NCBI GenBank assembly: GCA_017397645.1
Contig: JAFQIE010000026.1
Location: 1 to 42,940 of the forward strand
Direction of reading: 5' to 3'
Origin: Lachnospiraceae bacterium
GTDB taxonomy: Bacteria; Bacillota; Clostridia; Lachnospirales; Lachnospiraceae
Length of the DNA: 42,940 bases
Part shown: positions 1-7,554 of the stretch, piece by piece
Numbering within the stretch: the stretch's first letter is position 1
How the letters are laid out: every line of letters starts with the position of its first letter
Position numbers and translations under genes: made by a program
The notes under the pieces: model-generated
What the model was told of the DNA's origin: nothing
The model's input: only the letters and a program-made list of their open reading frames with translations
The model's database searches: none

Positions 1-1
1 A

Positions 2-256
2 CCGCCCAAAATCAGTGTATCAAGTTTTATGGGATATTTAAAAGGGAAAAGTGCACTGATGATTTTCGATAAACATGCTAATCTAAAGTACAAGTACGGA
101 AATCGTCACTTTTGGGCAGAGGGCTATTATGTAAGTACGGTGGGATTGAATGAGGAAACGATACGAAAATATATTCAGGAACAAGAGACAGCAGATATAG
201 CCCTCGATAAATTAAGCGTCAAGGAATATGAAGACCCCTTTAGGGGTGGCAAGTAG
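2..256 (+). CDS. tnpA: IS200 Y1 transposase TnpA, C-terminal part
   Basis: The reading frame is open from the first bases of the window, so the start codon is upstream. The visible 84 residues match the C-terminal half of IS200-type TnpA, a small single-strand transposase of the HUH/Y1 class that cuts and rejoins hairpin-marked element ends. The segment FWAEGYYVSTVGLNEETIRK is typical of the family, and the Tyr in the following helix (RKYIQEQE) is the expected nucleophile. The HUH histidine pair would lie in the missing N-terminal half. The frame ends normally at TAG with the usual C-terminal tail (KEYEDPFRGGK), so this end at least looks intact. Whether the whole transposase is functional cannot be judged from here. 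Confidence 0.85.
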   Translation, partial: PPKISVSSFMGYLKGKSALMIFDKHANLKYKYGNRHFWAEGYYVSTVGLNEETIRKYIQEQETADIALDKLSVKEYEDPFRGGK

Positions 257-401
257 TAAATAACCCCTTTCAGGGGTGGCGAAAGCGGCAAAGGCGAAAT
301 GGTTTGAACGAAGTGAAAGCCAGCGTCTTTAGGCGCTGGCCAGTAACAAAGGCTTATAGCCGCAGAGCAAACCACCCGTTAGACGGGTGGTGCTGATTTT
401 T
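257..401 (+). other. structured non-coding tail of the IS200 element
   Basis: This stretch between the transposase stop and the element end is rich in pairing segments. Two short hairpins share the motif acccct/aggggt (one overlapping the stop region near 235-248, the second near 263-277). Another is a 7-bp stem gccagcg/cgctggc (319-340). Long-range complements are gcggc (285-289) with gccgc (359-363), and ggtttg (301-306) with caaacc (368-373); these two pairs cross, so a pseudoknot is possible on paper. IS200 ends are recognised as hairpins, which explains part of this. A structured RNA is a second possibility, not shown. Confidence 0.5.
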
Positions 402-402
402 T
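371..402 (+). terminator. right-end hairpin with T-run
   Basis: Perfect 9-bp stem accacccgt/acgggtggt with a 3-base loop (371-391), followed by gctga and six T. It has the form of an intrinsic terminator for the transposase transcript and is also in the expected place for the right-end recognition hairpin of an IS200 element. The two roles are compatible. Confidence 0.65.
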
Positions 403-833
403 CGTCTTATTCTTCAAGGCTGTTGTCAGGTTGCCGCCCAAAAAGTTCCTTTATAAATTTTATCATACATATCAATAACCGGAACATCGTATTCCATCAA
501 ATTATCGATGACCCACTGGTTGTATGTACCGGTTCTACCTTCATCCCTACCTACATCTTTAACCACTGCGTCGTAGTCCGGTCGAAACGGGCAGTAGGAT
601 GCTGTTACCGCACGGCCAATTAACTTTCTGCCGTCATTATGAAGCGTCTGCAATCTGCCCTCAAACTGACTTTCATATCCCTTTACAAAAATCGGCTTCC
701 ATACTTCCTCTAATGTAAGATTCTTCAACGCCTTTAAATACTGCTCTCCAACCTTTGGCCTACCATCCGGCAAGCGTTCTCCCTTCCAGTGTGGGGTTAA
801 CGCGATAATGTCTTCTCTATTATTAAATCTCAT
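402..833 (-). pseudogene. rraA-like gene, frameshifted and truncated by IS200
   Basis: The first 132 or so codons from the ATG at 833 encode the N-terminal part of an RraA-family protein (MRFNNREDIIALTPHWKGER, then the VGRAVTA and DVPVIDMYDKIYKGTF blocks). Family members are about 210-230 residues and include regulator-of-RNase-E relatives and metal-dependent aldolases or decarboxylases. After GTF the frame reads WAAT and stops. In another frame the expected conserved block GGNLTTA follows at once, so one base has been lost around 437-445 in a run of A and C. About ten residues later homology ends where the IS200 right end begins. The gene is last in the glucuronate operon, 2 bases after uxuA, so its product may once have acted on a uronate breakdown product. 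It cannot now make a full protein. Confidence 0.8.
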
Positions 834-835
834 AA

Positions 836-1786
836 TCAGTTCTCCTCAATTGCCTGTAATAACCCTCTTAAATACCCAATTGCAAACAATCTGCCAATTG
901 CGGTATATCCCGCAACCTCCTGCTTTTCCCCTGCCATTAACGGCACATGGTCCACACGAATCGGGACATCCACACCACATTCCTTATAAAGCCTCAGTAT
1001 TTTAGCCATATCGATTTCACCGTTATCATGAAATGTTTCTCTGTAATTTAGCTTGTGCCCGGTTGTATTTCTGAAATGCACAAAGAAAATTTTCTCTGCC
1101 AATTCAGGAATGACCTTGTACAAATCCTCGCCCATAATGTGATACGTTGCCTGACACATGGTGACACCCAGCATATCAGATGGATATATATCATAAACTG
1201 CCTTCTTGATATTGGCGTAGTTAATCATAATACGCTCTACATCTCCCAAACGTGGCACCGGCGGGTCGTCCGGATGAAGCGCTAATTTAATGCCATATTT
1301 TTCTGCATAAGGGATAACAGTTTTTAAGAAATATTCGTAATTAGCCCAAAGTTCTTCTGCTGTAATCTTTGCGCCTGTTGGCTTGAACTCGTTTATATCA
1401 AACCCTGTTACAAGCGCCTCCCCACGTTCCTTAATAGAACTGTCCGTACGAAACCATCCGATGTGGGCCATCCAGTTAAAACAAATACAACGAATGTCCA
1501 GCTTGTCCATAATCGGTAGCATTTTTATTACTTTTTCAATGGATTCGTCTCTGAATTCATCACCTGCTTTAATATGATCATGCACTTCATTGGGCATTGG
1601 CTCGACGACTACGGGCTTAATACCAAAATCCATGAAATTTTTGTGCACTGTCTCCCAATGAGAATAGTTCGTCAAGTCAAAATCCACTGTTTCCGGAAGT
1701 CTAATGGTGCCGGTTTTTACACCGCACTGCTTTGCAAAGTCCCAAGTTAGATCTCTGGGGCTTCTGAAGTAATCATTTAAAATCAT
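836..1786 (-). CDS. uxuA: D-mannonate dehydratase
   Basis: Converts D-mannonate to 2-keto-3-deoxy-D-gluconate, the third step of intracellular glucuronate breakdown. The start at 1786 is chosen because AAGGAG lies 7 bases upstream; a longer in-frame start at 1819 has no such site. The product is 316 residues, somewhat shorter than the usual 350 or so. Family marks are HPDDPP near residue 171, a Cys near 211 (TMCQAT), FVHFRN with His near 237, and RVDH with Asp near 279. These are the positions of the His/Cys/His/Asp metal site known from mannonate dehydratases. It lies between the fructuronate reductase gene and the rraA-like remnant, in one operon with both. Confidence 0.9.
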   Translation of the reverse strand: MILNDYFRSPRDLTWDFAKQCGVKTGTIRLPETVDFDLTNYSHWETVHKNFMDFGIKPVVVEPMPNEVHDHIKAGDEFRDESIEKVIKMLPIMDKLDIRCICFNWMAHIGWFRTDSSIKERGEALVTGFDINEFKPTGAKITAEELWANYEYFLKTVIPYAEKYGIKLALHPDDPPVPRLGDVERIMINYANIKKAVYDIYPSDMLGVTMCQATYHIMGEDLYKVIPELAEKIFFVHFRNTTGHKLNYRETFHDNGEIDMAKILRLYKECGVDVPIRVDHVPLMAGEKQEVAGYTAIGRLFAIGYLRGLLQAIEEN

Positions 1787-1829
1787 CGTTTTCTCCTTTT
1801 GCGCTCTCAAATCGACCAATCAAACAATC

Positions 1830-2672
1830 TTATACACCACTTAATGTAAGGAAGCCGCCATCCAACGGGATGGTAACACCGGTTACGAAGCTGCTTGCAT
1901 CCTCATCCAGTAAAAATTTGATACATCCAAACATTTCATCCGCTTCACCAAATCTGCCCATTGGCGTGTGGTCGATAACCTTCTGACCTCTCGCTGTAAG
2001 GCCAGTTTCTACGGTACCTAAATATACCTTAGAGCGCTCATTTACGATAAAACCGGGTGCCACTGCGTTAATACGAACACCTGCTTCGCCAAAGTATGCT
2101 GCGAGAGACTTCGTGAAATTCTCTACTGCTGATTTTGCCATAGCGTATGCGAAATTTCTTGTAAGTGGGCAATAAGTATTCATAGATGCAAAGTTTACGA
2201 TGCTACCTCTTCCTTCTTTTGCCATATATTTTGCAAAAGCTAAGATTGGATATACAGTACCCATTGTGTTTAATCTAACAGTGCCTTCAAACGCCTGCAT
2301 ATCTATATTGTATAGACCTCTCACTTCTTCCGGGCGGTCTTCTTCTAATTCTCTTGGGTCAAATTTTGCAATGCTTGTAGTCGCTTTTGCGCTATTACCA
2401 CCTGCACCATTAACCAAGAAATCAACTTTACCGAACTCAGAGATAACTTCATCAGCCAACCCATTGATAAGTTCCTGATTTGTCACATCACAAGCGTAAG
2501 ATTTTACTTTTACGCCACATGCCTTTGTAGCTTCTTCTGTCTTCTTTAATTCTTCTAAAGAAAGACCAACTAACGCCAGGTCACAACCACACTTTGCTAA
2601 ACCCAAAGATACCTGAGAACAAATAACACCACCTGCTCCTGTTACAACTGCCACTTTCCCTTTGAAATCCAT
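1830..2672 (-). CDS. uxuB: SDR-type fructuronate reductase (D-mannonate oxidoreductase)
   Basis: A 280-residue short-chain dehydrogenase/reductase, expected to interconvert D-fructuronate and D-mannonate with NAD(P)H. It shows the nucleotide-binding TGAGGVI at residues 11-17, an NGAGG block near 88-92, a Ser near 163 and the catalytic YAMAK (Tyr176/Lys180). The size and the insertion around residues 95-130 resemble the SDR-type UxuB of Bacillus subtilis rather than the larger enterobacterial enzyme. Its place between uxaC and uxuA supports the assignment, because isomerase, reductase and dehydratase then follow in pathway order. The start has AAGGAG 6-7 bases upstream. As with all SDRs, substrate is inferred from context as much as from sequence. 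Confidence 0.85.
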   Translation of the reverse strand: MDFKGKVAVVTGAGGVICSQVSLGLAKCGCDLALVGLSLEELKKTEEATKACGVKVKSYACDVTNQELINGLADEVISEFGKVDFLVNGAGGNSAKATTSIAKFDPRELEEDRPEEVRGLYNIDMQAFEGTVRLNTMGTVYPILAFAKYMAKEGRGSIVNFASMNTYCPLTRNFAYAMAKSAVENFTKSLAAYFGEAGVRINAVAPGFIVNERSKVYLGTVETGLTARGQKVIDHTPMGRFGEADEMFGCIKFLLDEDASSFVTGVTIPLDGGFLTLSGV

Positions 2673-2696
2673 TTTAATCTCCTTTTCGTTAATTTT

Positions 2697-4037
2697 TTAT
2701 ACTAATTCAAAACTATTTTCGTAACATAATTTTTGAGCGATTTTTTCCAACAACGCAAAATCGTCCGGGAGTTCACCGCTCGCCACCTTATCGCCCATCC
2801 AGCCGCATAGAATGCGTCTAAAATATTCGTGACGAACAAATGACAAAATACTGCGCGAGTCCGTTGTCATGCCTATAAAGGTAGATAACACACCGTATGA
2901 TGAAATCATATCTAACACATTGCGGATGCCTACTGCATGATCACACCACCACCAAGCCGGCCCCAACTGCACCTTGGCTGCTACACCATCTTCTGAAAAT
3001 GAACCGGTAATGATTGCCATTGCCGCACTGTCCGCCGGGTTTAACGTAAATAAAATTGTTCTTGGCAGTCCACCCTCGGAATTTTCTGCATCGTGCAATA
3101 GTGCAATCAAAGAATTGATATCGCAAGGTGAACCAATTGCAGCATAGCCGCCTGCCGGACCCGCAATTTGCAAAAGTCTGTCGCTCGTTTTTCTATGTGC
3201 ACCTATATGTAACTGCATCGCCCATTTTCTCTTATTGTACTCACTTGCGAGGAATAAAAGGATACAAGAGCGAAGCTGTACCTCGTTGTATTCTCTGCCT
3301 GCAATTGCATCCAAAAAACGCATTTCATTATTGCCATCATCTGTCACATAGCTAAAACCATCATCTAGCGCGTGGTCTGCAAAACGGCATCCCGCTTTAT
3401 CAAAGGCATCTAAACGTTCCTTAATTGCTTCTAAATACTGCGACAACGTTTTAATTTCCATGCCTGTTGCTTTTTCTAAATTTGCTACATGTGTTGCTGT
3501 CGGCGCAACCATATCGTCACCTCTTAAAGAAGGTGCTAAATTATCTTTCCCCACAAAAAAAGAAACATCATCTGCTATCGCACAACATGGCGCAGAATAG
3601 GCAATGCCGAATTTATCTAAAATTCTGTTGTTGGAACAGTCAGACTTCTCCAACAATTCCTTGGTGCGGTTCCAAATAAATTCTGCACTGTCTGGATTTA
3701 ATGGCACATCAATGTCGAATACTCTTTTAAGCTCTAATTGAGACCAAATATAAAGTGGATGCCCCACCAACATCGGAAGACTTTCCATCCATTTTAAAAA
3801 TTTCTTGTAGTTGTCTGCTGCCCCTGTAATATAGAACTCGTCTACTCCCAGAATACGCATGGCACGGTGCTTATATGGGTCAGGTGCAATCCACAATTCC
3901 GTGATATCAGAGAACCTTCTGTCACCCTGCAAATCTGACACATTCAGGTGATTATGAAAATCAATAATTGGTAAATTCGATACAGACGCAAACAATTTCT
4001 TGGAAATCTCTGTATTAAGTAAAAAGTTCTCATTCAT
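2697..4037 (-). CDS. uxaC: glucuronate isomerase
   Basis: First enzyme of uronate catabolism, converting D-glucuronate to D-fructuronate (and D-galacturonate to tagaturonate). The 446-residue product is a little shorter than the usual 465-470. It starts with the family's N-terminal block, including the metal-binding DFHNHL at residues 26-31. Other conserved parts are LPMLVGHPLYIWSQLELKR, the HIGAHR segment and the C-terminal DSRSILSFVRHEYFRRILC. It is the first gene of the minus-strand operon uxaC-uxuB-uxuA-rraA', with a 24-base gap to uxuB. A good vegetative promoter lies about 135 bases upstream, in the divergent region shared with an AraC-type gene. Confidence 0.93.
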   Translation of the reverse strand: MNENFLLNTEISKKLFASVSNLPIIDFHNHLNVSDLQGDRRFSDITELWIAPDPYKHRAMRILGVDEFYITGAADNYKKFLKWMESLPMLVGHPLYIWSQLELKRVFDIDVPLNPDSAEFIWNRTKELLEKSDCSNNRILDKFGIAYSAPCCAIADDVSFFVGKDNLAPSLRGDDMVAPTATHVANLEKATGMEIKTLSQYLEAIKERLDAFDKAGCRFADHALDDGFSYVTDDGNNEMRFLDAIAGREYNEVQLRSCILLFLASEYNKRKWAMQLHIGAHRKTSDRLLQIAGPAGGYAAIGSPCDINSLIALLHDAENSEGGLPRTILFTLNPADSAAMAIITGSFSEDGVAAKVQLGPAWWWCDHAVGIRNVLDMISSYGVLSTFIGMTTDSRSILSFVRHEYFRRILCGWMGDKVASGELPDDFALLEKIAQKLCYENSFELV

Positions 4038-4157
4038 ATTTCATTCCCCGTTTCATTTAGATAACAGCACACCTTTTTGTCCATTTTTTCAAACATCTCA
4101 TCTATCCTCATTTTGCGTTATTCCATAACCATTTTTACCGCAATATCCTTTGTTTTC

Positions 4158-4186
4158 TTGACTTTAATCATATTATATGATATTTT
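4158..4186 (+). promoter_or_regulatory. candidate promoter of the AraC-type gene
   Basis: TTGACT (4158-4163), 17-base spacer, TATTTT (4181-4186). The -35 is good and the -10 moderate. Its spacer contains the -10 of the opposing uxaC promoter, so the two start sites probably exclude each other. Confidence 0.5.
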
Positions 4187-4200
4187 TCATTTACACACAA
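4172..4200 (-). promoter_or_regulatory. sigma-A promoter of the glucuronate operon
   Basis: Read on the minus strand: TTGTGT (4200-4195), exactly 17 bases, TATAAT (4177-4172). Transcription would start about 125 bases before uxaC. Just upstream, at 4203-4217, is a ttgtatac/ttacaa motif that could be an operator. Confidence 0.65.
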
Positions 4201-4256
4201 TTTTGTATACTTACAAAAAAATGCTCATTCTTTACATCGCACGGAGGATATTCTGT

Positions 4257-5036
4257 ATGTTTAAAGAGGAATTTATGTATCCCGAGTTATTGCATGCCAG
4301 AAGCTATCGTTCTATAGATTATTCAATCATAGACTATCCCGAACGAGAAGCAGAGTTTTTTGAAATCAGCATTTACATCGAAGACAACGGTACCCTTTAC
4401 CTGAACGGCACCGAACATCGCATTCAACGCGGCGATGTTCGATTCACGCGCCCCGGAGACATTTTGCGTACCGATATTCCTTTCCATGCTCTCTCCGTGG
4501 TTCTCCGCTTTGGGCAAGACAACACGGCATATAACCACAATTTTATAGATCGCATTCCATCTTTTTTTCATTGTAACGAAGAAACAATCCATATGTTTGA
4601 GTCCATCATCCGGCTGAATTCCTCTATGTCTACCGGCGACAAGATATTGATGAATGCGCATATTTTGCAGTTATTGCACCATTTATATACTTTTATCAAT
4701 CAGACAAGACCGATACCGCAGGCAGTACAGATATGCCTGGATTATATGAAGGCGCATTACGACCAGGCGATCACATTAAGCACCCTAGGCGAGCTTACAG
4801 GCTATGCCCCGCTGCATGTTCACCGCCTTTTTAAAGAGCATGTAGGGCAAACGCCTTGCGAATATTTACAAATTCTGCGTATGCTCCAGGCGCGCAACCT
4901 TCTGGATACTACTACGCTTTCCGTCTGTGAAATTACCAATGCAGTGGGCTTTCGCTCCCTGTCCAGTTTTCAGGCGCTGTTTAAAAAATCCTTTGGAATC
5001 AGTCCCGGTAAATATCGAAAACGCTCTGAAATATAA
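4257..5036 (+). CDS. AraC-family transcription regulator
   Basis: The ATG at 4257 has GGAGG about 10 bases upstream; a second in-frame ATG at 4275 also has AGAGG in front and could be used. The product is about 259 residues, with an N-terminal cupin-like effector domain (around residues 25-95) and a C-terminal AraC/XylS DNA-binding domain of two helix-turn-helix motifs (from about QICLDYMKAHYDQAITLSTL to the end, including FKKSFGISPGKYRK). It is transcribed away from uxaC and the promoters overlap. The natural inference is that it senses glucuronate or a derivative and controls the operon as well as itself. The effector is not visible in the sequence. Confidence 0.85.
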   Translation: MFKEEFMYPELLHARSYRSIDYSIIDYPEREAEFFEISIYIEDNGTLYLNGTEHRIQRGDVRFTRPGDILRTDIPFHALSVVLRFGQDNTAYNHNFIDRIPSFFHCNEETIHMFESIIRLNSSMSTGDKILMNAHILQLLHHLYTFINQTRPIPQAVQICLDYMKAHYDQAITLSTLGELTGYAPLHVHRLFKEHVGQTPCEYLQILRMLQARNLLDTTTLSVCEITNAVGFRSLSSFQALFKKSFGISPGKYRKRSEI

Positions 5037-5280
5037 AACACCTTAACAGAGGAAATTAAAAAAGCGATTTACTGCACGCTAATTCTTACAGATGGCAAGC
5101 ATACTTCTCCTATCTCATCGTAAATATCCATTTAAAGCAAGATAGTGTCATTTTTATAGCAAGATACTTACTTGCTTTTACATCGCCAAAACTAACATAT
5201 CATATATAAGAACTTATATTTCAGCGAAAGATGCAACGGGTTGTCAAAGTAGCATGGAACCCAATTCGGAGGAAACTTGT

Positions 5281-5775
5281 ATGAATAAGGAATACGGCGT
5301 TGTAGTGATCGGTTGCGGATACATCGGAGAAGAACATCTGGCCGATATCTATTACCGTGATAATATACGAATCGTGGCTGTTGTGGACTGGGATTCGAAC
5401 AAAGCCCAACTAATGGCAAAAAAATATGGTGCCTCCGAATACGGTACAGATTACACGCACTATCTGAATCGGAATGATGTGGATATTGTAATCATTGCAA
5501 CCTATGTGGATTCTCATCTTCATATTATGAAGGACTGTGTAAATGCCGGCAAGCATGTACTTTGTGAAAAACCAGTAGCTTCTACCAGAGCAGAAGGAGA
5601 GGAATTCTTCCGAATTGCCGAAAAAAGCACTGTTCAGGTGTTGGTGGGTCATATCCTGCGGCACAACCGTTCGTATCAAAAGGTAAAAGAACTGATAGAT
5701 ACAGGAACCATAGGCGATCTGCGTCTCATTCATTTTGTGCAGAATCACCATGCACTGGACTGGCATCGATACCGC
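5281..5775 (+). pseudogene. Gfo/Idh/MocA oxidoreductase, truncated by an IS remnant
   Basis: The ATG at 5281 follows GGAGG with 8 bases between. About 165 codons encode the N-terminal NAD(P)-binding half of a Gfo/Idh/MocA sugar dehydrogenase: VVIGCGYIGEEHLADI near the start, then the CEKPVA block near residue 101 and the beginning of the second domain (LRLIHFVQNHHALDWHRY). The family is normally 320-380 residues. Near base 5775 the homology stops and the frame runs antisense through an IS1249-type transposase fragment until a stop at 5883. The second domain with the substrate site is gone. The gene lies downstream of the AraC-type gene and may have belonged to the same uronate region. Confidence 0.8.
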
Positions 5776-6088
5776 AGGCTTTTCTGCCAAGGTATATACC
5801 GTCTAGATATAACACATCTTTCACTTCTTCTATTTTTGGAGGCATCGGCCAAATATCCCAAAATTTTGAAGTCTTTCTTCTAAAGGTTCTTCCTTCTCCC
5901 GGCATTTCTGATTGTGAATTCTTTCCAAACAACCATTCTAAAAACATCTGCAATTCTTTTGTATCATTGTTTATTTTATGTGTTAATGACGATTTACAAG
6001 ATTTGCACAACCAGCATTGAGATCCTGCTTTTGTCTTTCCGGACTTGACACATTTTTCACCACAGACAGGACAATTTACCTGATTCAT
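5776..6088 (-). pseudogene. IS1249-type transposase, N-terminal fragment
   Basis: From the ATG at 6088 (AGGAAG-type ribosome site a few bases upstream) the frame encodes a zinc-ribbon start (CPVCGEKCVKSGKTKAG, then CWLCKSC) and the conserved block GEGRTFRRKTSKFWDIWPMP, followed by YLDGIYLGRKAC. This is the usual N-terminus of IS1249-type transposases of the IS256 group, including the first part of the catalytic domain with its DG motif. After RKAC the frame runs antisense into the oxidoreductase gene and stops at 5726. Intact relatives are several times longer, so the DDE triad is incomplete. Confidence 0.75.
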
Positions 6089-6140
6089 ATAACCTTCCTC
6101 CGTTGTTTCCTATTCCAAGGAAGATTGAACCCTATTTTAA

Positions 6141-6275
6141 CCAGTATTTACAAGGGTTTCGGGATATTTTATCAACACGTTTTGTCCACCCTCAAAGTTG
6201 TTTGAAAAAAGATTAAACCGCTGAAGCCCTTGTAAATACTGGGGTTCCAGCGGTTTTCATCAACACGTTTTGTCC
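6141..6275. repeat. duplicated end of the IS remnant
   Basis: A 17-base motif, atcaacacgttttgtcc, occurs twice in the same orientation (6171-6187 and 6259-6275). A 16-base motif, ccagtatttacaaggg (6141-6156), occurs again as its exact reverse complement (6227-6242). Inside lies another dyad, aaccgctg/cagcggtt (6217-6224 with 6248-6255). The repeats look like terminal sequences of the element, present in more than one copy. Confidence 0.6.
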
Positions 6276-6322
6276 TATAACTCTATGTTTGCCTGTTCAT
6301 ATTCATCACTGATTGGTTTATT

Positions 6323-7240
6323 CTATGCCGGTTGTCCAGGCGCAAGAGCCAGCACTTCTTCCAACGGCAGTTCAAATGCTTCCGCAATCTCTTCTGCTGT
6401 TAATTTACCTTTTTCAAGCGCCCTTCTAACCTTCGCATTGATACGGTCCTTAATCATATTCTCTGCCATGTCCTGCGCTATGTCCTGCGCCATGTCCTGC
6501 GCCATCTCTCTTGCCATCTCCGGCGCAATTTCCGCCGCAATATAAGGCGCTATTTCTTCACCACATTTTTCAGCCAACCTTCTAAATTCACTACTCATCT
6601 CTTTTTTCCCTCCTTCTGTACCCTTATAATATGCCACTTGCCTTGCCAATAACGGATAATTCATATCTAATGGATCTGCACTTCGAAAATCATGTATCAA
6701 TTTACCCAGTGGATCCTCAGCACTTTTATAACTTCCATTTACGTATATGATATGCGAACCATCTCCAAAGAAAGCCCCTGTTTCCCGGACCATCCTATCC
6801 ACATGATAGAGTGGCAACCCTTTATCTAACAAATCCCTCTCCGTAATGAATATCACATAGGAATCATGAAGCTCCCTAAAGTCCTGCCCTTTTTCCAGCA
6901 TTTTGCTGTCTACCATACTACTATGAAATCTTGCCCGCCGGCAGTCTGCTCCTCTGCTGTCTCTTTGTACTTCTATATCGTAGTATTTGCCTTCCTTATC
7001 CTCCGCAAGAATATCAATGACAATGGTACGGCCTTTTTCTTCCGGATTCTTCAGTTCCCGTTGAGTGCTCACCTTTGTCACCTTCAAATCGTCTTTTTGC
7101 AAAATAATTCGAAGAATCAATTCCGTAGCCTCTGTATTGTCGTTAAAAACCAACTTCATCAGTTCGTCGTCCATTAGACAAAGTTTGTCGAGCGTGTTCA
7201 GGCTTTCCTTGGCTCGTCTTTCTATTGTTTCATTTTTCAA
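6323..7240 (-). CDS. Rpn/PD-(D/E)XK-family nuclease or transposase-like protein
   Basis: A 305-residue protein of the large clostridial family annotated as Rpn recombination-promoting nuclease or PD-(D/E)XK transposase. The N-terminal domain carries the nuclease core: an Asp-containing strand (TIVIDILAEDKEG) followed by YYDIEVQR, where Glu-x-Gln replaces the classical Glu-x-Lys, as is common in this family. The last third is a helix with a four-residue rhythm (residues around 230-265, MAQDMAQDIAQD) and then a short helical tail, KLTAEEIAEAFELPLEEVLA. The first codon appears to be TTG at 7240, with AAAGGA about 10 bases upstream and a strong promoter before it; no nearby ATG is in frame. The frame is intact. 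Cellular role is unknown; relatives promote RecA-independent recombination in E. coli. Confidence 0.8.
   Translation of the reverse strand: MKNETIERRAKESLNTLDKLCLMDDELMKLVFNDNTEATELILRIILQKDDLKVTKVSTQRELKNPEEKGRTIVIDILAEDKEGKYYDIEVQRDSRGADCRRARFHSSMVDSKMLEKGQDFRELHDSYVIFITERDLLDKGLPLYHVDRMVRETGAFFGDGSHIIYVNGSYKSAEDPLGKLIHDFRSADPLDMNYPLLARQVAYYKGTEGGKKEMSSEFRRLAEKCGEEIAPYIAAEIAPEMAREMAQDMAQDIAQDMAENMIKDRINAKVRRALEKGKLTAEEIAEAFELPLEEVLALAPGQPA
6465..6548 (-). repeat. 12-bp in-frame repeats in the Rpn-like gene
   Basis: Seven consecutive 12-base units of the type gccatgtcctgc (plus-strand writing), nearly identical at 6465-6500 and increasingly diverged toward 6548. Each codes for four residues of the (M/I)-A-x-(D/E) type. 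Since 12 is a multiple of 3, changes in copy number keep the frame and only lengthen or shorten the helix. Confidence 0.75.
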
Positions 7241-7257
7241 TCTGCTTCTTCCTTTCT

Positions 7258-7286
7258 ATTATATGCTTTTTTGTGTCGTTACACAA
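7258..7286 (-). promoter_or_regulatory. promoter of the Rpn-like gene with overlapping dyad
   Basis: On the minus strand: TTGTGT (7286-7281), 17 bases, TATAAT (7263-7258), about 18 bases before the TTG start. The -35 hexamer is one arm of a perfect 6-bp dyad, ttgtgt/acacaa (7271-7286), a possible repressor site. Confidence 0.6.
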
Positions 7287-7554
7287 TAAGTACATCGATA
7301 ATTTCTCCGTCAAAAACAGCAACCTACACCCCCATACGCATCACTCCTATTCCATTGGATTTTCGCTTTTGGATTTTCACGTTAAGAGAATCTTAACAAA
7401 GATAAAAAGAACCAAAAGAAAACGTGCACAAGCAGAACCTCATGCATATTCTATGCTATCACGACCAGCACATCCTCGTCAACGAAAAGGATTTCGAGCT
7501 GATTTAAACTTCTACTCCGACTTTACAAATTCCTATCTAAATTCGTCTCTTTCA
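7287..7554. other. intergenic region without recognisable gene
   Basis: I see no convincing coding frame on either strand here. The only structure noted is a 7-bp dyad gttaaga/tcttaac (7381-7397) without a T-run. This region separates the mobile-element and nuclease zone from the housekeeping operon. Confidence 0.5.

Larger units (their letters stand above)
1..401 (+). mobile_element. IS200-type insertion sequence, 3' part
   Basis: This is the right part of an IS200/IS605-superfamily element. It contains the C-terminal end of the Y1 transposase, then about 145 bases of hairpin-rich non-coding DNA ending in a GC-rich hairpin and a T-run. The left end and the first half of the transposase lie outside the window. 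No tnpB follows, so this is the IS200 (tnpA-only) type. The right boundary is inferred: homology to the rraA-like gene on the other strand begins near base 402, directly after the T-run. The element therefore appears to have entered that gene. Confidence 0.8.
5776..6275 (-). mobile_element. remnant of an IS1249-type (IS256-related) element
   Basis: Contains the first 104 or so codons of a transposase on the minus strand and, upstream of its start, about 190 bases with duplicated and inverted end-like repeats. The other three quarters of the element is missing, and the fragment abuts the truncated oxidoreductase gene at about 5775. The element is dead. Its outer end is placed at 6275, where the second copy of the 17-base end-like repeat finishes; that limit is inferred. 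Confidence 0.65.

Noticed and set aside
4077-4256. Longer N-terminus (60 more residues) for the AraC gene at 4257
   Set aside because: It would run through both divergent promoters, and a good ribosome site precedes the later ATG.
7381-7397. 7-bp dyad gttaaga/tcttaac as terminator
   Set aside because: No T-run on either side and no gene ending nearby.
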